From UBA2160 sp964588665 (GTDB taxonomy: Bacteria > Chloroflexota > Dehalococcoidia > Lucifugimonadales > UBA1123), in the NCBI GenBank assembly GCA_964588665.1, contig CAZPQQ010000008.1:8033-72032 (forward strand): a stretch of DNA of 64,000 nt, given 5' to 3'. Below, piece after piece: positions 54,346 through 62,848 of the stretch. How positions within the stretch are numbered: position 1 is the stretch's first letter; the number at the start of each line of letters is the position of its first letter. Position numbers and translations under genes: made by a program. The notes under the pieces are model-generated. The model ran no database searches and had not been told where the DNA came from. It saw only the letters and a program-made list of their open reading frames with translations.

Positions 54346-55179
54346 ATGAAAGTCATCGAGACGATCGACGCATTTCGCGACGCGAGACGCCGCGCTGCAG
54401 AGCCGCTAGGCTTGGTGCCAACCATGGGCTACCTGCACGAAGGTCACCTGGCGCTAGTTCGGCATGCGCGCGCCGAGAACGCCAGCGTGGCCGTCAGCAT
54501 CTTCGTGAACCCGACTCAGTTCGCGCCCACCGAAGACCTGGCCACCTATCCACGGGACATGGAAGGCGACCTTGAGAAACTGGAGCGCGAGGGTGTCGAC
54601 TTGGTGTTCGCGCCGGACCGCGACGAAGTGTATCCGATGGGATTCGACACCCACGTAGACGTCGGAGAAATCGCCAACCGATTGGAAGGCCAGCATCGAC
54701 CCGGACACTTCCGCGGAGTAGCGACCGTGGTATGCAAGCTGCTCACGATCGTCCGTCCGGACCGCGCCTACTTCGGCCAGAAGGACGCGCAGCAGTGCAT
54801 GGTAATCCGCAAGCTCAACGCCGACCTCAACCTGGGCGCAGAGATCGAAGTCGTGCCAACGGTACGCGACCCCGACGGCCTCGCCCTCAGCAGCCGCAAC
54901 GCCTACCTGAAGCCCGAGGAGAGAGCCGCCTCCCTGACACTGTCTCGGTCCCTATGCCTTGCGCGGAAAATGTACGACGGCGGCGTTCGGGACGCCGACG
55001 ACATTCGGTCGCAGATGAGAAATCTCATCGAATCGGAGCCCGGCGCCCGTCCGGACTACGTCAGCATCGCAGACGCACGAACGCTCGACGAACTCGACGC
55101 CGTCGACCGCCCGGCGCTGGTGTCACTAGCCGTCCACGTGGGCAGCGTACGCCTGATCGACAACGCCCTGCTGCCTTAA
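54346..55179 (+). CDS. panC: Pantothenate synthetase (pantoate-beta-alanine ligase)
   Basis: 277 residues. ATP-dependent ligation of pantoate and beta-alanine. LGLVPTMGYLHEGHLALV holds the HIGH-type motif, SIFVNPTQFAPTEDLATYPRD the pantoate site, RPDRAYFGQKDAQQ the KD motif and PTVRDPDGLALSSRNAYL the KMSKS-equivalent. ATG 54346, with only a weak Shine-Dalgarno, 22 bases after panB, so translation may be coupled. No panD (aspartate decarboxylase, the usual beta-alanine source) is in the window. Confidence 0.96.
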   Translation: MKVIETIDAFRDARRRAAEPLGLVPTMGYLHEGHLALVRHARAENASVAVSIFVNPTQFAPTEDLATYPRDMEGDLEKLEREGVDLVFAPDRDEVYPMGFDTHVDVGEIANRLEGQHRPGHFRGVATVVCKLLTIVRPDRAYFGQKDAQQCMVIRKLNADLNLGAEIEVVPTVRDPDGLALSSRNAYLKPEERAASLTLSRSLCLARKMYDGGVRDADDIRSQMRNLIESEPGARPDYVSIADARTLDELDAVDRPALVSLAVHVGSVRLIDNALLP

Positions 55180-55194
55180 CGTCTCAAGGTTCCG

Positions 55195-55217
55195 TTCGCC
55201 CTGAGCCTGTCGAATGG
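55195..55217. repeat. REP-like palindrome TTCGCCCTGAGCCTGTCGAA
   Basis: Fourth copy, 15 bases after the panC stop. It is followed by a second GC-rich hairpin, CTGGGGGCGTCCCCCAG at 55306-55322, that could help end the operon transcript. Nothing else is seen up to 55416. Confidence 0.65.
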
Positions 55218-55416
55218 GCGCCTGGGACCTCCAAGCCTCGCTAAGTTCATCCTTCAAGATGGCCTGGAGGATCCGTAAGGAGGCCGAGCCACCCTTACGC
55301 GGGGGCCTGGGGGCGTCCCCCAGAAAACCTTCGAGGACGGGTGGGCGGGCAAGACTGGGTCCGCCCTTGAAAACCGTGTGGCGCCAACTGCGAAAATGAG
55401 AAACTAGGAGCAAACC

Positions 55417-56499
55417 ATGAAAATCACCGACGTAGAATGCCTGGTCCTGGATCGCTCATTCCCGTTCGTCAGAGTGTACACAGACGACGGAATCGTCGGC
55501 ATCGGCGAATGCTTCCGCCGTCAACCCGGCGTGACCAAGATGCTGGTCGACGAGCTGCTGAAACCCGCCCTCGTTGGCAAGGACCCGCTGGACACCGAAG
55601 TCCGCTGGCGCGACATGGCCCGAGCCGGCTCCGCGACCGAACTCGGCGGCGCGATCTACTGCGCCATCGCGGGACTGGACATCGCCCTGTGGGACATCAA
55701 GGGCCAGGCGTTGGGAATGCCGATTCACAAACTGCTGGGGGGCAAGATCCGCGACAAGGTCCACGTGTACGCCAGCTCAATGGCCCGCAATCTGACTCCT
55801 CTGGAAGAAGGCCGCCGCGCCGCGTCCTTCGTCGAGCAGGGCTACGACACGTATAAGCTGCACAGCGCGGTGCCCGGCGCCATCGACGACCCCGCGGACC
55901 AGACGATCGACACGGTCACCGCTGTGCGTGCAGCCGTCGGCGACGACGTCGATATCCTGGTCGACGTAAACGGCGCGTACTCCGTGTCCCACGCTATCGA
56001 GATCGGCAAGGCACTGGAGGATCTGGGCGTGTTCCACTTCGAGGAGCCGCGACCGGCCCACGATCTCGAAGGCCTAGCCAAGATCGCCGACGCGCTGACA
56101 ATCCCCATCGCGTCTGGCGAGATGATCTACGGCCACTTCCAGTATCGCGACCTGATCCTGCAGGGTCGGGTGGACATCATCCAGCCCGACATCGTCAAGG
56201 CGCCGGGGTTCACCGAGTTCCAGAAGATCGCGACCTTGGCCTCGGCGTTCGGCGTGCCGATCACGGTGCACAACACCCAGCCGATCTTGAGCACCGTTGC
56301 TCACCTGCACTTTTGCGCAGCGAGCACGATGACGCCCTACGCGCAGGAGTACAACATCGAGCACATCTCGATCCGCGACGAGATTTCCGTGCTGAAGGAA
56401 CCGCTGGAGGTCGTCGACGGCCACATAGCCGTCCCCGACGGCCCCGGCCTCGGCGTCGAGCTAGACGAAGCAGCGCTCAAGGAGTTGGCGTCGCGGTAA
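55417..56499 (+). CDS. Enolase superfamily enzyme (mandelate racemase/muconate lactonizing type)
   Basis: 360 residues. N-terminal capping domain (VRVYTDDGIVGIGECF) and TIM barrel. Mg ligands: Asp183 (DILVDVNGAY), Glu209/210 (HFEEPRP), Glu235 (PIASGEMIYG). General base candidate Lys147 in YDTYKLHSAV, where classic members have KxK; the second Lys is replaced by His149. IVKAPGFTEFQKIA and FGVPITVHNTQP follow. The enzyme abstracts an alpha proton from a carboxylate; the product (dehydration, racemisation or cycloisomerisation) cannot be read off. ATG 55417 with AGGAG upstream. Confidence 0.9.
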   Translation: MKITDVECLVLDRSFPFVRVYTDDGIVGIGECFRRQPGVTKMLVDELLKPALVGKDPLDTEVRWRDMARAGSATELGGAIYCAIAGLDIALWDIKGQALGMPIHKLLGGKIRDKVHVYASSMARNLTPLEEGRRAASFVEQGYDTYKLHSAVPGAIDDPADQTIDTVTAVRAAVGDDVDILVDVNGAYSVSHAIEIGKALEDLGVFHFEEPRPAHDLEGLAKIADALTIPIASGEMIYGHFQYRDLILQGRVDIIQPDIVKAPGFTEFQKIATLASAFGVPITVHNTQPILSTVAHLHFCAASTMTPYAQEYNIEHISIRDEISVLKEPLEVVDGHIAVPDGPGLGVELDEAALKELASR

Positions 56500-56515
56500 G
56501 GGGAGCCCCAATTGT

Positions 56516-56563
56516 GGGGATTGCAAAGGGGCTCGCCCCTTTGCGGGTCAATGCCAGTGATCA
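56516..56563. repeat. 48-bp direct repeat, copy A, with GCAAAGGGGCGAGCCCCTTTGC-type hairpin
   Basis: Differs from copy B (57883-57930) at about five positions. The core is a near-perfect palindrome (56523-56544). The repeat ends exactly with the stop codon of the DUF1828 gene on the minus strand. The two copies bracket a two-gene unit. Confidence 0.8.
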
Positions 56564-57343
56564 GACCTGCTCGATTCCTGCGAGCATGTCGCTCAAACGC
56601 TGTCGATTATCCCAGAGGATGGAGTACTCGCGAAGCGGAGCCATTGCTCGTCGAGTCCAATACTCTTTACGCGGCATTCGGTCATCGAGAACGACCGCGA
56701 ATTCCCATTTCGGGTCGCGCTCTCGGATATCGTGGATGCGACGAGCCCAACGCTCCGCAACCGCTAACGCGACGGTTTCGCTCGACGCGGTCAGTGGATG
56801 AATCAGCAGATTGTGATTGTCGTCAACGTGGAACTTGACTGAATACCGCCCTTGTTGCCCGCGAACCGCGAACTCCCTGTCATACGAAACGCCGGTGGCT
56901 ATGATCAGGGCCTCGACATCATCGTGAAACGGCGCCCGTTTTGATGGGCGACTTTGCTGGATCAAGTCGGTCACGGAGATAATGGACTGAATCAGCCTGT
57001 GCAACGCTTTTCCAAAACCGGCAGGAACGTCCGAAATGACGACAAGTTCGGCCTTGGCAATCGCGACCCCGCGCTGGTTGCAGATGTCCTTAGCCCGCGT
57101 GACTATACTCTTGGTCAGCGCGAGGCCGTTGACGTGCAGATACCCCAAGGTATCGCCCATGTCGCTGAGGTGGACCGACCCGTCGGACTCGACTCGCATC
57201 TCAATCTCAATGCTCCCACCGTCGGGACGATCAAAAGGCGTCGTCACAAGGAATCCTTCATCCGACAGCATGGCCTCGAAATCACTTTCAAGATCTGCCA
57301 AATATCCCCGAATCAGATCATCGCTGGTATAGATGGTAGCCAT
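56561..57343 (-). CDS. DUF1828 family protein
   Basis: 260 residues. N-terminal DUF1828 pattern: DDLIRGYLADLESDFEAMLSDEGFLVTTPFDRPDGGSIEIEM, then SVHLSDMGDTLGYL. The C-terminal half (YDREFAVRGQQGRYSVKFHVD, SSETVALAVAERWARRIHDI) resembles DUF1829. These domains occur in mobile or phage-linked accessory genes of unknown function. No catalytic motif is evident. ATG 57343 with GGAGG upstream. It is the downstream gene of a two-gene unit with 57398-57793, and the unit lies between two direct repeats. Its A/T content is somewhat higher than its neighbours. Confidence 0.78.
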   Translation of the reverse strand: MATIYTSDDLIRGYLADLESDFEAMLSDEGFLVTTPFDRPDGGSIEIEMRVESDGSVHLSDMGDTLGYLHVNGLALTKSIVTRAKDICNQRGVAIAKAELVVISDVPAGFGKALHRLIQSIISVTDLIQQSRPSKRAPFHDDVEALIIATGVSYDREFAVRGQQGRYSVKFHVDDNHNLLIHPLTASSETVALAVAERWARRIHDIRERDPKWEFAVVLDDRMPRKEYWTRRAMAPLREYSILWDNRQRLSDMLAGIEQV

Positions 57344-57397
57344 CCAGGTGCCTCCCGACGGTTATGGCATCGGTAATTCAGAGAAAGTCTCGGGGAG

Positions 57398-57793
57398 CTA
57401 TTTACCGTTCAATTCGATGTTGCATTCGGCCAAAAAGTCCAACAATTCCTCGTTGGGGTCGCCCGTTCGAATATCATCGGGTATGTGTACTCGTTTGTCT
57501 TGCCAGTCATCGTCCCAGTAATGTTTGTGGGGTTGCCTGATGACCTCCCGAGATACGGGATCTCGATGCCGGTCGTGCACCGTGTACTTTCGGATGGGTG
57601 TATTCTCAAACAACACTGCAAGGCTGCGATTAGTGCGCCCAACAAATCCCCTGAGACGAAGCATGTGACCGGATTCGAGGGACAAGACCGCCGCATCCAG
57701 GCGATAGCTGCGTCCATCGCAGCTCCAACGCAGATTGACCGCGATCACCTTGTGTTCAGCGATTATAGCATCGGCTTCGGACGCAGATACCAT
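57398..57793 (-). CDS. Small hypothetical protein, partner of the DUF1828 gene
   Basis: 131 residues, not recognised with certainty; a DUF6978-like protein is possible. It has beta-rich LRWSCDGRSYRLDAAVLSLES, VLFENTPIRKYTVHDRH, then PHKHYWDDDWQDKRVHIPDD and a C-terminal helix NEELLDFLAECNIELNG. The His/Asp/Trp-rich HKHYWDD stretch is notable. It precedes the DUF1828 gene by 54 bases on the same strand. No strong Shine-Dalgarno is seen. The pair may be a toxin-antitoxin-like or defence accessory unit; this is inference from arrangement only. Confidence 0.6.
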   Translation of the reverse strand: MVSASEADAIIAEHKVIAVNLRWSCDGRSYRLDAAVLSLESGHMLRLRGFVGRTNRSLAVLFENTPIRKYTVHDRHRDPVSREVIRQPHKHYWDDDWQDKRVHIPDDIRTGDPNEELLDFLAECNIELNGK

Positions 57794-57882
57794 GCTTGCC
57801 TCCGTGCCCGAAGCTTATCAGAACGAGACTTCTGCGAATAGGAACGTGCGGCGCCTCGTCGAACGGTAAAGTATCCAATCCT

Positions 57883-57930
57883 GGGGATTGCAAAGTGGCT
57901 CGCCCCTTTGCGGGTCAGTTCCAGCAATCA
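57883..57930. repeat. 48-bp direct repeat, copy B
   Basis: Near copy of 56516-56563 in the same orientation, again ending at the stop codon (TCA, 57928-57930) of a minus-strand gene, here the S9 peptidase. The hairpin stem carries one mismatch. Either copy could serve as a terminator-like 3' element. Confidence 0.8.
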
Positions 57931-59865
57931 CAGGTTGTCGATGTGCACAGGCTCGATGTCGTCGGCGAGATCGAAGCCGAGTATGCGTGAGTAAAAGTAG
58001 AGCTCTGCTTCCAGCGCTCGGATGACGTTCTCGGCTTTGCGGAAGCCGTGCTGCTCGCCCTCGAAGGGCAGGTACGCGACCGGCAGGCCCTTCTTCTTCA
58101 GGGCGTCCACCATCATCTCGGCCTGGTTCGGCAGGACGATCTTGTCCTCCAGCCCCTGCAGCAGGATGATAGGGCAGGAGAGCAATTCGGTGTGATGGAT
58201 GGGCGACCGCTCGACGTACAGGTCGCGACGCTCCGGGTACGGACCGACCATCGAGTCCATGTATCGCGATTCGAACTTGTGGGTCTCCAAAGCCAAGGCT
58301 TCCAGATCGGCGACTCCGTAGTAGCTGGCGCCGACCTTGAACACGTCGCAGAACGTCAGCGATGCCAGGGTCGTGTACCCGCCCGCGCTGCCGCCGCGAA
58401 TGATGAGGCGGTCGCCGTCGACATCGCCGCGGTCCACTAGGTATTGCGCGGCGTTCACGCAGTCGGCGATGTCGACGATTCCCCAGCGTCCGTTGAGTCT
58501 GCGACGGTACTCGGTTCCGTAGCCGGTGCTGCCGCCGTAATTGACGTCTGCCACGGCTATTCCTCGGCTGGTCCAGAACTGATACGCGAGGCTGAACGAC
58601 GTCGACGCCGCTCCCGTCGGTCCGCCGTGGCTCACGACGAGCAGCGGCGGCCGTTCGCCGTCTGGACCGTCGTAGTCGACGTTCCGAGCGGGGTAGTAGA
58701 AAGCGTGGGACGTCATTCCCTCGTCAGTCGGGAACTCGATAGTCTCCGGCGTGGACAGGTAGCTCTCGTCGACCTCGACTTCTTCCGATCGCTTGAGCAC
58801 GTCCCTGGCGCCTGTGTCGGTGTTGAGCCGAACGATGGCGTCTGGCTCAGTGGCCGAGCTCGCTTCGAAGACCACCTGCCCCGGTGACGCCTTGATGTCG
58901 CCCCTGCCCGTATCCGTGTACGGCGAGTTGATCTCCGTCAGCTCCAGCGTCTCCGTGTCGATGCTGGCAAGGCTCCAGATGCCGCGCTCGTTGAACTCGC
59001 ACACGATTCGTCTCGCCGATTCGAAGGCATAGGTCTTCATGCCCACGGCCCACTGCGGGGCGCCGAACTCCGCTTCCATAGGCGCCAACGGCTGAGCATC
59101 GCCGTCGACGATCCGGTAGAGGCACCACCATCCCGAGCGGTCGGACACGAAGTACAAGACGCCGTCGGGGGACCACTCAGGCTGGAAGATCGACTCGGTC
59201 AGACCGCCTGCGACCATCCGAGAGTTGGTCAGTGAGCCGTCGTCCGCGATGTCCGCCGTCCGCAGTTCCGTGCCGTCCCAGGGCATGTTGGGGTGGCGCC
59301 AGGCCAGCCACGCCAGACTCGTCCCGTCCGGACTCAGCGCGGGAGACGAGTAGAAGTCGGCGCCGGAGACCAGGACGTCGCCCTCTCCGCCATGCTCCAA
59401 GTCGAGGCTTACCAGCGTGTTGACTGCCTCCTGTCCCTCGACGGTGTGATCCTCGCGGATGCAGATTATCCGGCCTCGACGCCGGTCCACGACGCTGTCA
59501 GCATAACGAAGATCGACCTCGGGTGTCAGCGCCCGTGGCTCACTGCCGGGATCCCGGCGATAGACCCGCTGGTCGGCGAAATTGCTGAAGTAGATGGTGC
59601 CTTCGTCCACGACGAACGAACGACCGCCATACTCGTGGACCCGCGTGCGCACGTTGAACGGCGCCGGCGTGACGTCGGTCACGGACCCGTCCGACGAGCG
59701 GCGCACCACAACGTTGCGAGCGCCCTCCTGGGGCCGCATTTCGACCCAGTAGATGTCGTCGCCTTCCAACTCGATCTGCCCGAGCCGAACGGAGTCGGCG
59801 ACGATACTCCCGGCGGTGATCGGCGACTTCCAGGAGCCGTACGGGGTGGTGGTAGACGATGGCAT
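57928..59865 (-). CDS. S9-family prolyl oligopeptidase-type peptidase
   Basis: 645 residues. The N-terminal ~380 residues form a beta-propeller (VHEYGGRSFVVDEGTIYFSN, LSPDGTSLAWLAWRHPNMPW, EWSPDGVLYFVSDRSGWWCLY). The C-terminal alpha/beta-hydrolase has Ser493 (RGGSAGGYTT), Asp574 (LQGLEDKIV) and His606 (GEQHGF). This matches the acylaminoacyl-peptidase/dipeptidyl-peptidase group that cleaves short peptides. No signal peptide, so probably cytoplasmic. ATG 59865 with GAGG upstream; the frame upstream to 59949 is Pro/Ser-rich with no family match. 59866-59962 holds no further gene. Confidence 0.92.
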   Translation of the reverse strand: MPSSTTTPYGSWKSPITAGSIVADSVRLGQIELEGDDIYWVEMRPQEGARNVVVRRSSDGSVTDVTPAPFNVRTRVHEYGGRSFVVDEGTIYFSNFADQRVYRRDPGSEPRALTPEVDLRYADSVVDRRRGRIICIREDHTVEGQEAVNTLVSLDLEHGGEGDVLVSGADFYSSPALSPDGTSLAWLAWRHPNMPWDGTELRTADIADDGSLTNSRMVAGGLTESIFQPEWSPDGVLYFVSDRSGWWCLYRIVDGDAQPLAPMEAEFGAPQWAVGMKTYAFESARRIVCEFNERGIWSLASIDTETLELTEINSPYTDTGRGDIKASPGQVVFEASSATEPDAIVRLNTDTGARDVLKRSEEVEVDESYLSTPETIEFPTDEGMTSHAFYYPARNVDYDGPDGERPPLLVVSHGGPTGAASTSFSLAYQFWTSRGIAVADVNYGGSTGYGTEYRRRLNGRWGIVDIADCVNAAQYLVDRGDVDGDRLIIRGGSAGGYTTLASLTFCDVFKVGASYYGVADLEALALETHKFESRYMDSMVGPYPERRDLYVERSPIHHTELLSCPIILLQGLEDKIVLPNQAEMMVDALKKKGLPVAYLPFEGEQHGFRKAENVIRALEAELYFYSRILGFDLADDIEPVHIDNL

Positions 59866-59962
59866 TGGCGTGTTCCTCGGATTCGTTTGTGGTTTGTCAG
59901 CCGGGCTTGGCCCTGAAGGGCCAGATCGCCGCGGGCTGTCCTGATTCAATCGCGGGGTGTCC

Positions 59963-60775
59963 TCACAGGCAGCGCTCGGTCTCTCGCCTGACGTGGTCGC
60001 GCAGCTCCGGAGGCAACGGACCGATCGAGCCCGCCTTCGCGTTCTCGCTGATGCGCTCGGGCCGCGATGTGGCCGGGATCGCCGAGCTCACCCTCGAATC
60101 GGACAGCACCCACGCCAGAAGCGCCTGGGCCCACGTCTCGACTCCGAACTCGGCGAGCGGCGCCAGGTCCGGCTCGGACTTGAGCTCCTTCACGTACCGG
60201 CCCTTTTTGAGCGGCTCCATGACCAGGATGCCGACGCCGTGCTCTTGGGCGACCGGCAGTATCTCAGCCTCGCATCCGCGCTCGATGACGTTGTACGGGA
60301 TTTGCACCGCGTCGATGCGTCCCGACTTCATCAGATCGACGATGACGGGGTACGCCTCGTGCACCATCGCCGTGACGCCGATCATCCCGATCCGGCCCTC
60401 GTCCTTCAGCGCCTCGAGCGTGGGTAAGTGCGTCTCCCAGTCGATCATGTTGTGAATCTGGTACAGGTCGATGTAGTCAGTTCCGAAGAGCTCGAATGAC
60501 CGCGCGATCTGCGCCTCGCCCGCCTCTGTGCCCTCACACCGCACCTTCGACGCAAGGTGGAAGCTGTCGCGTCGATCAGCAGTCACGATGCCAACGACCC
60601 GCTCAGCGGCACCATACGCCGATGCACAGTCGATCAGGTTCACCCGCTCCGCGATGCAGTTGTCGACGATCTGGTCGCGCACCGCGATGTCCTCGTCGGA
60701 CGATACGTCGAACGCCCTGAACGTGCCCAACCCAATGGCCGACACCTCGATGGCGCCAAGTTTGCGGTACTCCAA
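59963..60775 (-). CDS. Aldo/keto reductase
   Basis: 270 residues, (alpha/beta)8 barrel. MEYRKLGAIEVSAIGLGTFR start, Asp/Tyr of the active site in NLIDCASAYGAAERVVG, Lys in HLASKVRCEG, His in DYIDLYQIHNM, the usual tetrad. Reduces aldehydes or ketones with NADPH. TTG start 60775 with AGGAG eight bases upstream. It is downstream of and on the same strand as the SDR at 60817-61578 and may share its transcript (41-base gap). Confidence 0.9.
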   Translation of the reverse strand: MEYRKLGAIEVSAIGLGTFRAFDVSSDEDIAVRDQIVDNCIAERVNLIDCASAYGAAERVVGIVTADRRDSFHLASKVRCEGTEAGEAQIARSFELFGTDYIDLYQIHNMIDWETHLPTLEALKDEGRIGMIGVTAMVHEAYPVIVDLMKSGRIDAVQIPYNVIERGCEAEILPVAQEHGVGILVMEPLKKGRYVKELKSEPDLAPLAEFGVETWAQALLAWVLSDSRVSSAIPATSRPERISENAKAGSIGPLPPELRDHVRRETERCL

Positions 60776-60816
60776 TTTCTGTTCTCCTGCTTGTCAATTT
60801 GACGCCTACTTTGGCA

Positions 60817-61578
60817 TCAACCCCGCCCGATGAAGGGCATCTTGGTCGCGATGAGCTGGATGAACTGCACGTTGGCGTCCAGCGGCAAGTTCGACATGAA
60901 CACCACGGCCTCTGCGACATGACTCACGTCGAACCGTGGCTCGATCTGGACTTCGCCGTGGGCTTGCAGAGCGCCGATGCTGCTCATTCGATCGGTCGCC
61001 GTGGTCGCGGCGTTTCCGATGTCAATCTGGCTGCAGGCGATGTTGTACTTCCGCCCGTCCAGCGAGGTCGCCTTGGTCAGGCCAGTGATTCCGTGCTTGG
61101 TGGCGACATACGGCGCCGAGTTCGGACGCGGAACGTGGGACGCCGTTGAGCCGTTGTTGATGATCCGACCGCCCATCGGGTTCTGGCTCTTCATTATCTT
61201 GATCGCTTCCTGGGTGCACAGGAACGTCCCGGTCAGATTGCTGTCGACGACCCTCTTCCACTGCTCGTAGGTCAGGTCTTCGAGCAGGATGCCCGGAGCG
61301 CCATGCCCGGCGTTGTTGAACAGGACATCGAGGCGGCCGTACGCCTCAACCGTCTTGGAGAACAGCGTTGCGACCGCGTCGGGATCGCCCACGTCGACCG
61401 ACACGGTCAGCGTTCGCGACCCGGCGTCTCCCGCCTCCTGCACGGTCTCTTCCAGCGGCTCCGTGCGACGCCCGGCCAACACGACGGAGTACCCGTCATG
61501 CAGTAGGGCCAGAGCCGAGGCTTTGCCGACCCCGGTTCCTGCGCCCGTAACTATTGCGACTTTCCCGTTGGATGTCAT
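60817..61578 (-). CDS. SDR-family oxidoreductase (paralogue A)
   Basis: 253 residues. Nucleotide loop TGAGTGVG, NNAGHGAPG, and catalytic SAPYVATKHGITGLTK with the intact YxxxK. The C-terminus NLPLDANVQFIQLIATKMPF is shared with the SDR at 62849-63607. NAGHGAPGILLEDLTYEQW is also common to both, so the two are recent paralogues. Substrate unknown. ATG 61578 with GGGAG upstream. Confidence 0.92.
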   Translation of the reverse strand: MTSNGKVAIVTGAGTGVGKASALALLHDGYSVVLAGRRTEPLEETVQEAGDAGSRTLTVSVDVGDPDAVATLFSKTVEAYGRLDVLFNNAGHGAPGILLEDLTYEQWKRVVDSNLTGTFLCTQEAIKIMKSQNPMGGRIINNGSTASHVPRPNSAPYVATKHGITGLTKATSLDGRKYNIACSQIDIGNAATTATDRMSSIGALQAHGEVQIEPRFDVSHVAEAVVFMSNLPLDANVQFIQLIATKMPFIGRG

Positions 61579-61719
61579 CGGTCACGTCTCCCAATTACTC
61601 GAATCAGATGTCACGTCGAATTCAGAAACCGGGCAATAGGCATGAGGTCGCGGCACGCTTTCTGCACGCCGCAGATTGTCCGACTCCACCACGTTGGTCG
61701 GATCCCATCGTCCGTACCG

Positions 61720-62796
61720 CTACGAGTCCTGCCGAAGCCTTGGCGCCACCTCGCGGGCAAACAGCCGGATCGAGTCGAGCACCTTGCCCTGCGGTATCTG
61801 CCCCCCAACGTTCGATTCCATGATAAACCCCGATAAGCCCAGCGCGTCCCGTCAATCGACAAGTCTGTCGGCCACCGACTGAGGGGCACCGTAGGCTAGG
61901 CGCTCCCGCAACAGTTCGTCGTATGTGACGGCCGCCAGGGTTTTGGCCCGATTGGCGCGCTCTTCGGCAGCAGTTGTGCCCGTCTTGCCCACGGACCCGG
62001 TGAAGGCCTCCTGGAGCCGAGCGTAAGCATGCATCGCACTTTCGCGAGGCTCGGACAACGCGCGTTCAGCACTTGGGGCGACGTAGATCGGCACGCGCAA
62101 CATCACCTTCCCGTTGCCTCCATAGCCCGCGCCGCTGTACGACTCACGATAGTCCCCGATCGCGTCCACGAGGTCGGTCACTGTCATCCCTCGAAGGCCC
62201 ACGAGGATGTTGAGCCCCAAGCCTCCCATTATGGAGAAGCTCTCGCGGGTGGTTGCAGCGGCCCACAAGGGAGGATGCGGCTTCTGATATGGCTTGGGGA
62301 TCACGGAAACGTCTTTGAACTTATAGGTGTCCCCCTCATACGAGAACGTATCCTCGGTCCACGACCGTCGCATGACCTCCAGGTACTCCAGAAACCGACT
62401 GCGACTCTTCTCGTAAGAAAGGTCGTAGCCTTCATAAGACCGTGTGAAACCGCTGCGTCCGACTCCGAGATCGAATCGGCCCTGACAGATGTTGTCGAGG
62501 GTCGCCACCTCTTCGGCCATACGAATCGGGTGACCCAACGGCAGCACCAGAACGCCAGTGCCCACTCTCAACTTGCTAGTGCGCACCGCGATCGCAGTCG
62601 CCAGCACCAAAGGCGCCGATACGATGGACGGAACTCCCGCGGACCCACGGGGTGTCGCAAAGTGCCGCTCCGCTAACCAGACGCCGTCGAATTCCATCTC
62701 CTCGGCTGTATCCGCCAGCGAGAACGCCTCGTCGAACGCCTGCTGTTGGGTCAGATCCGGCCGGTAGTCGCATTCCATAGATAACCCGATGTGCAC
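61720..62796 (-). pseudogene. Luciferase-like (LLM) flavin-dependent oxidoreductase with in-frame TGA
   Basis: MHIGLSMECDYRPDLTQQQAF opens a typical bacterial-luciferase barrel: LAERHFATPRGS, VGTGVLVLPLGHPIRMAEEVATLDN, DLGVGRSGF. The frame stops at TGA 61852-61854 after YGAPQSVADRLVD. The same frame then continues RDALGLSGFIMESNVGG...LDSIRLFAREVAPRLRQDS to TAG at 61720, exactly the missing last ~44 residues of the family. So a single nonsense change truncates the C-terminal helix that packs on the barrel. The 314-residue product may or may not be stable. Uses FMN or F420 in relatives. GTG start 62796 with GGAGG upstream. Lies between two SDR paralogues. Confidence 0.85.
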
Positions 62797-62848
62797 CGCC
62801 GCCTCCCTTCCCGACTGATCGTACGCCGCCTGTCAGTCTGTCCTCTCG

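Noticed and set aside
61852..61854. TGA as a selenocysteine codon in the LLM gene
   Set aside because: No SECIS-like hairpin directly after it, the family has no Cys/Sec at this place, and other broken genes carry TAA and TAG, so general recoding is not supported.
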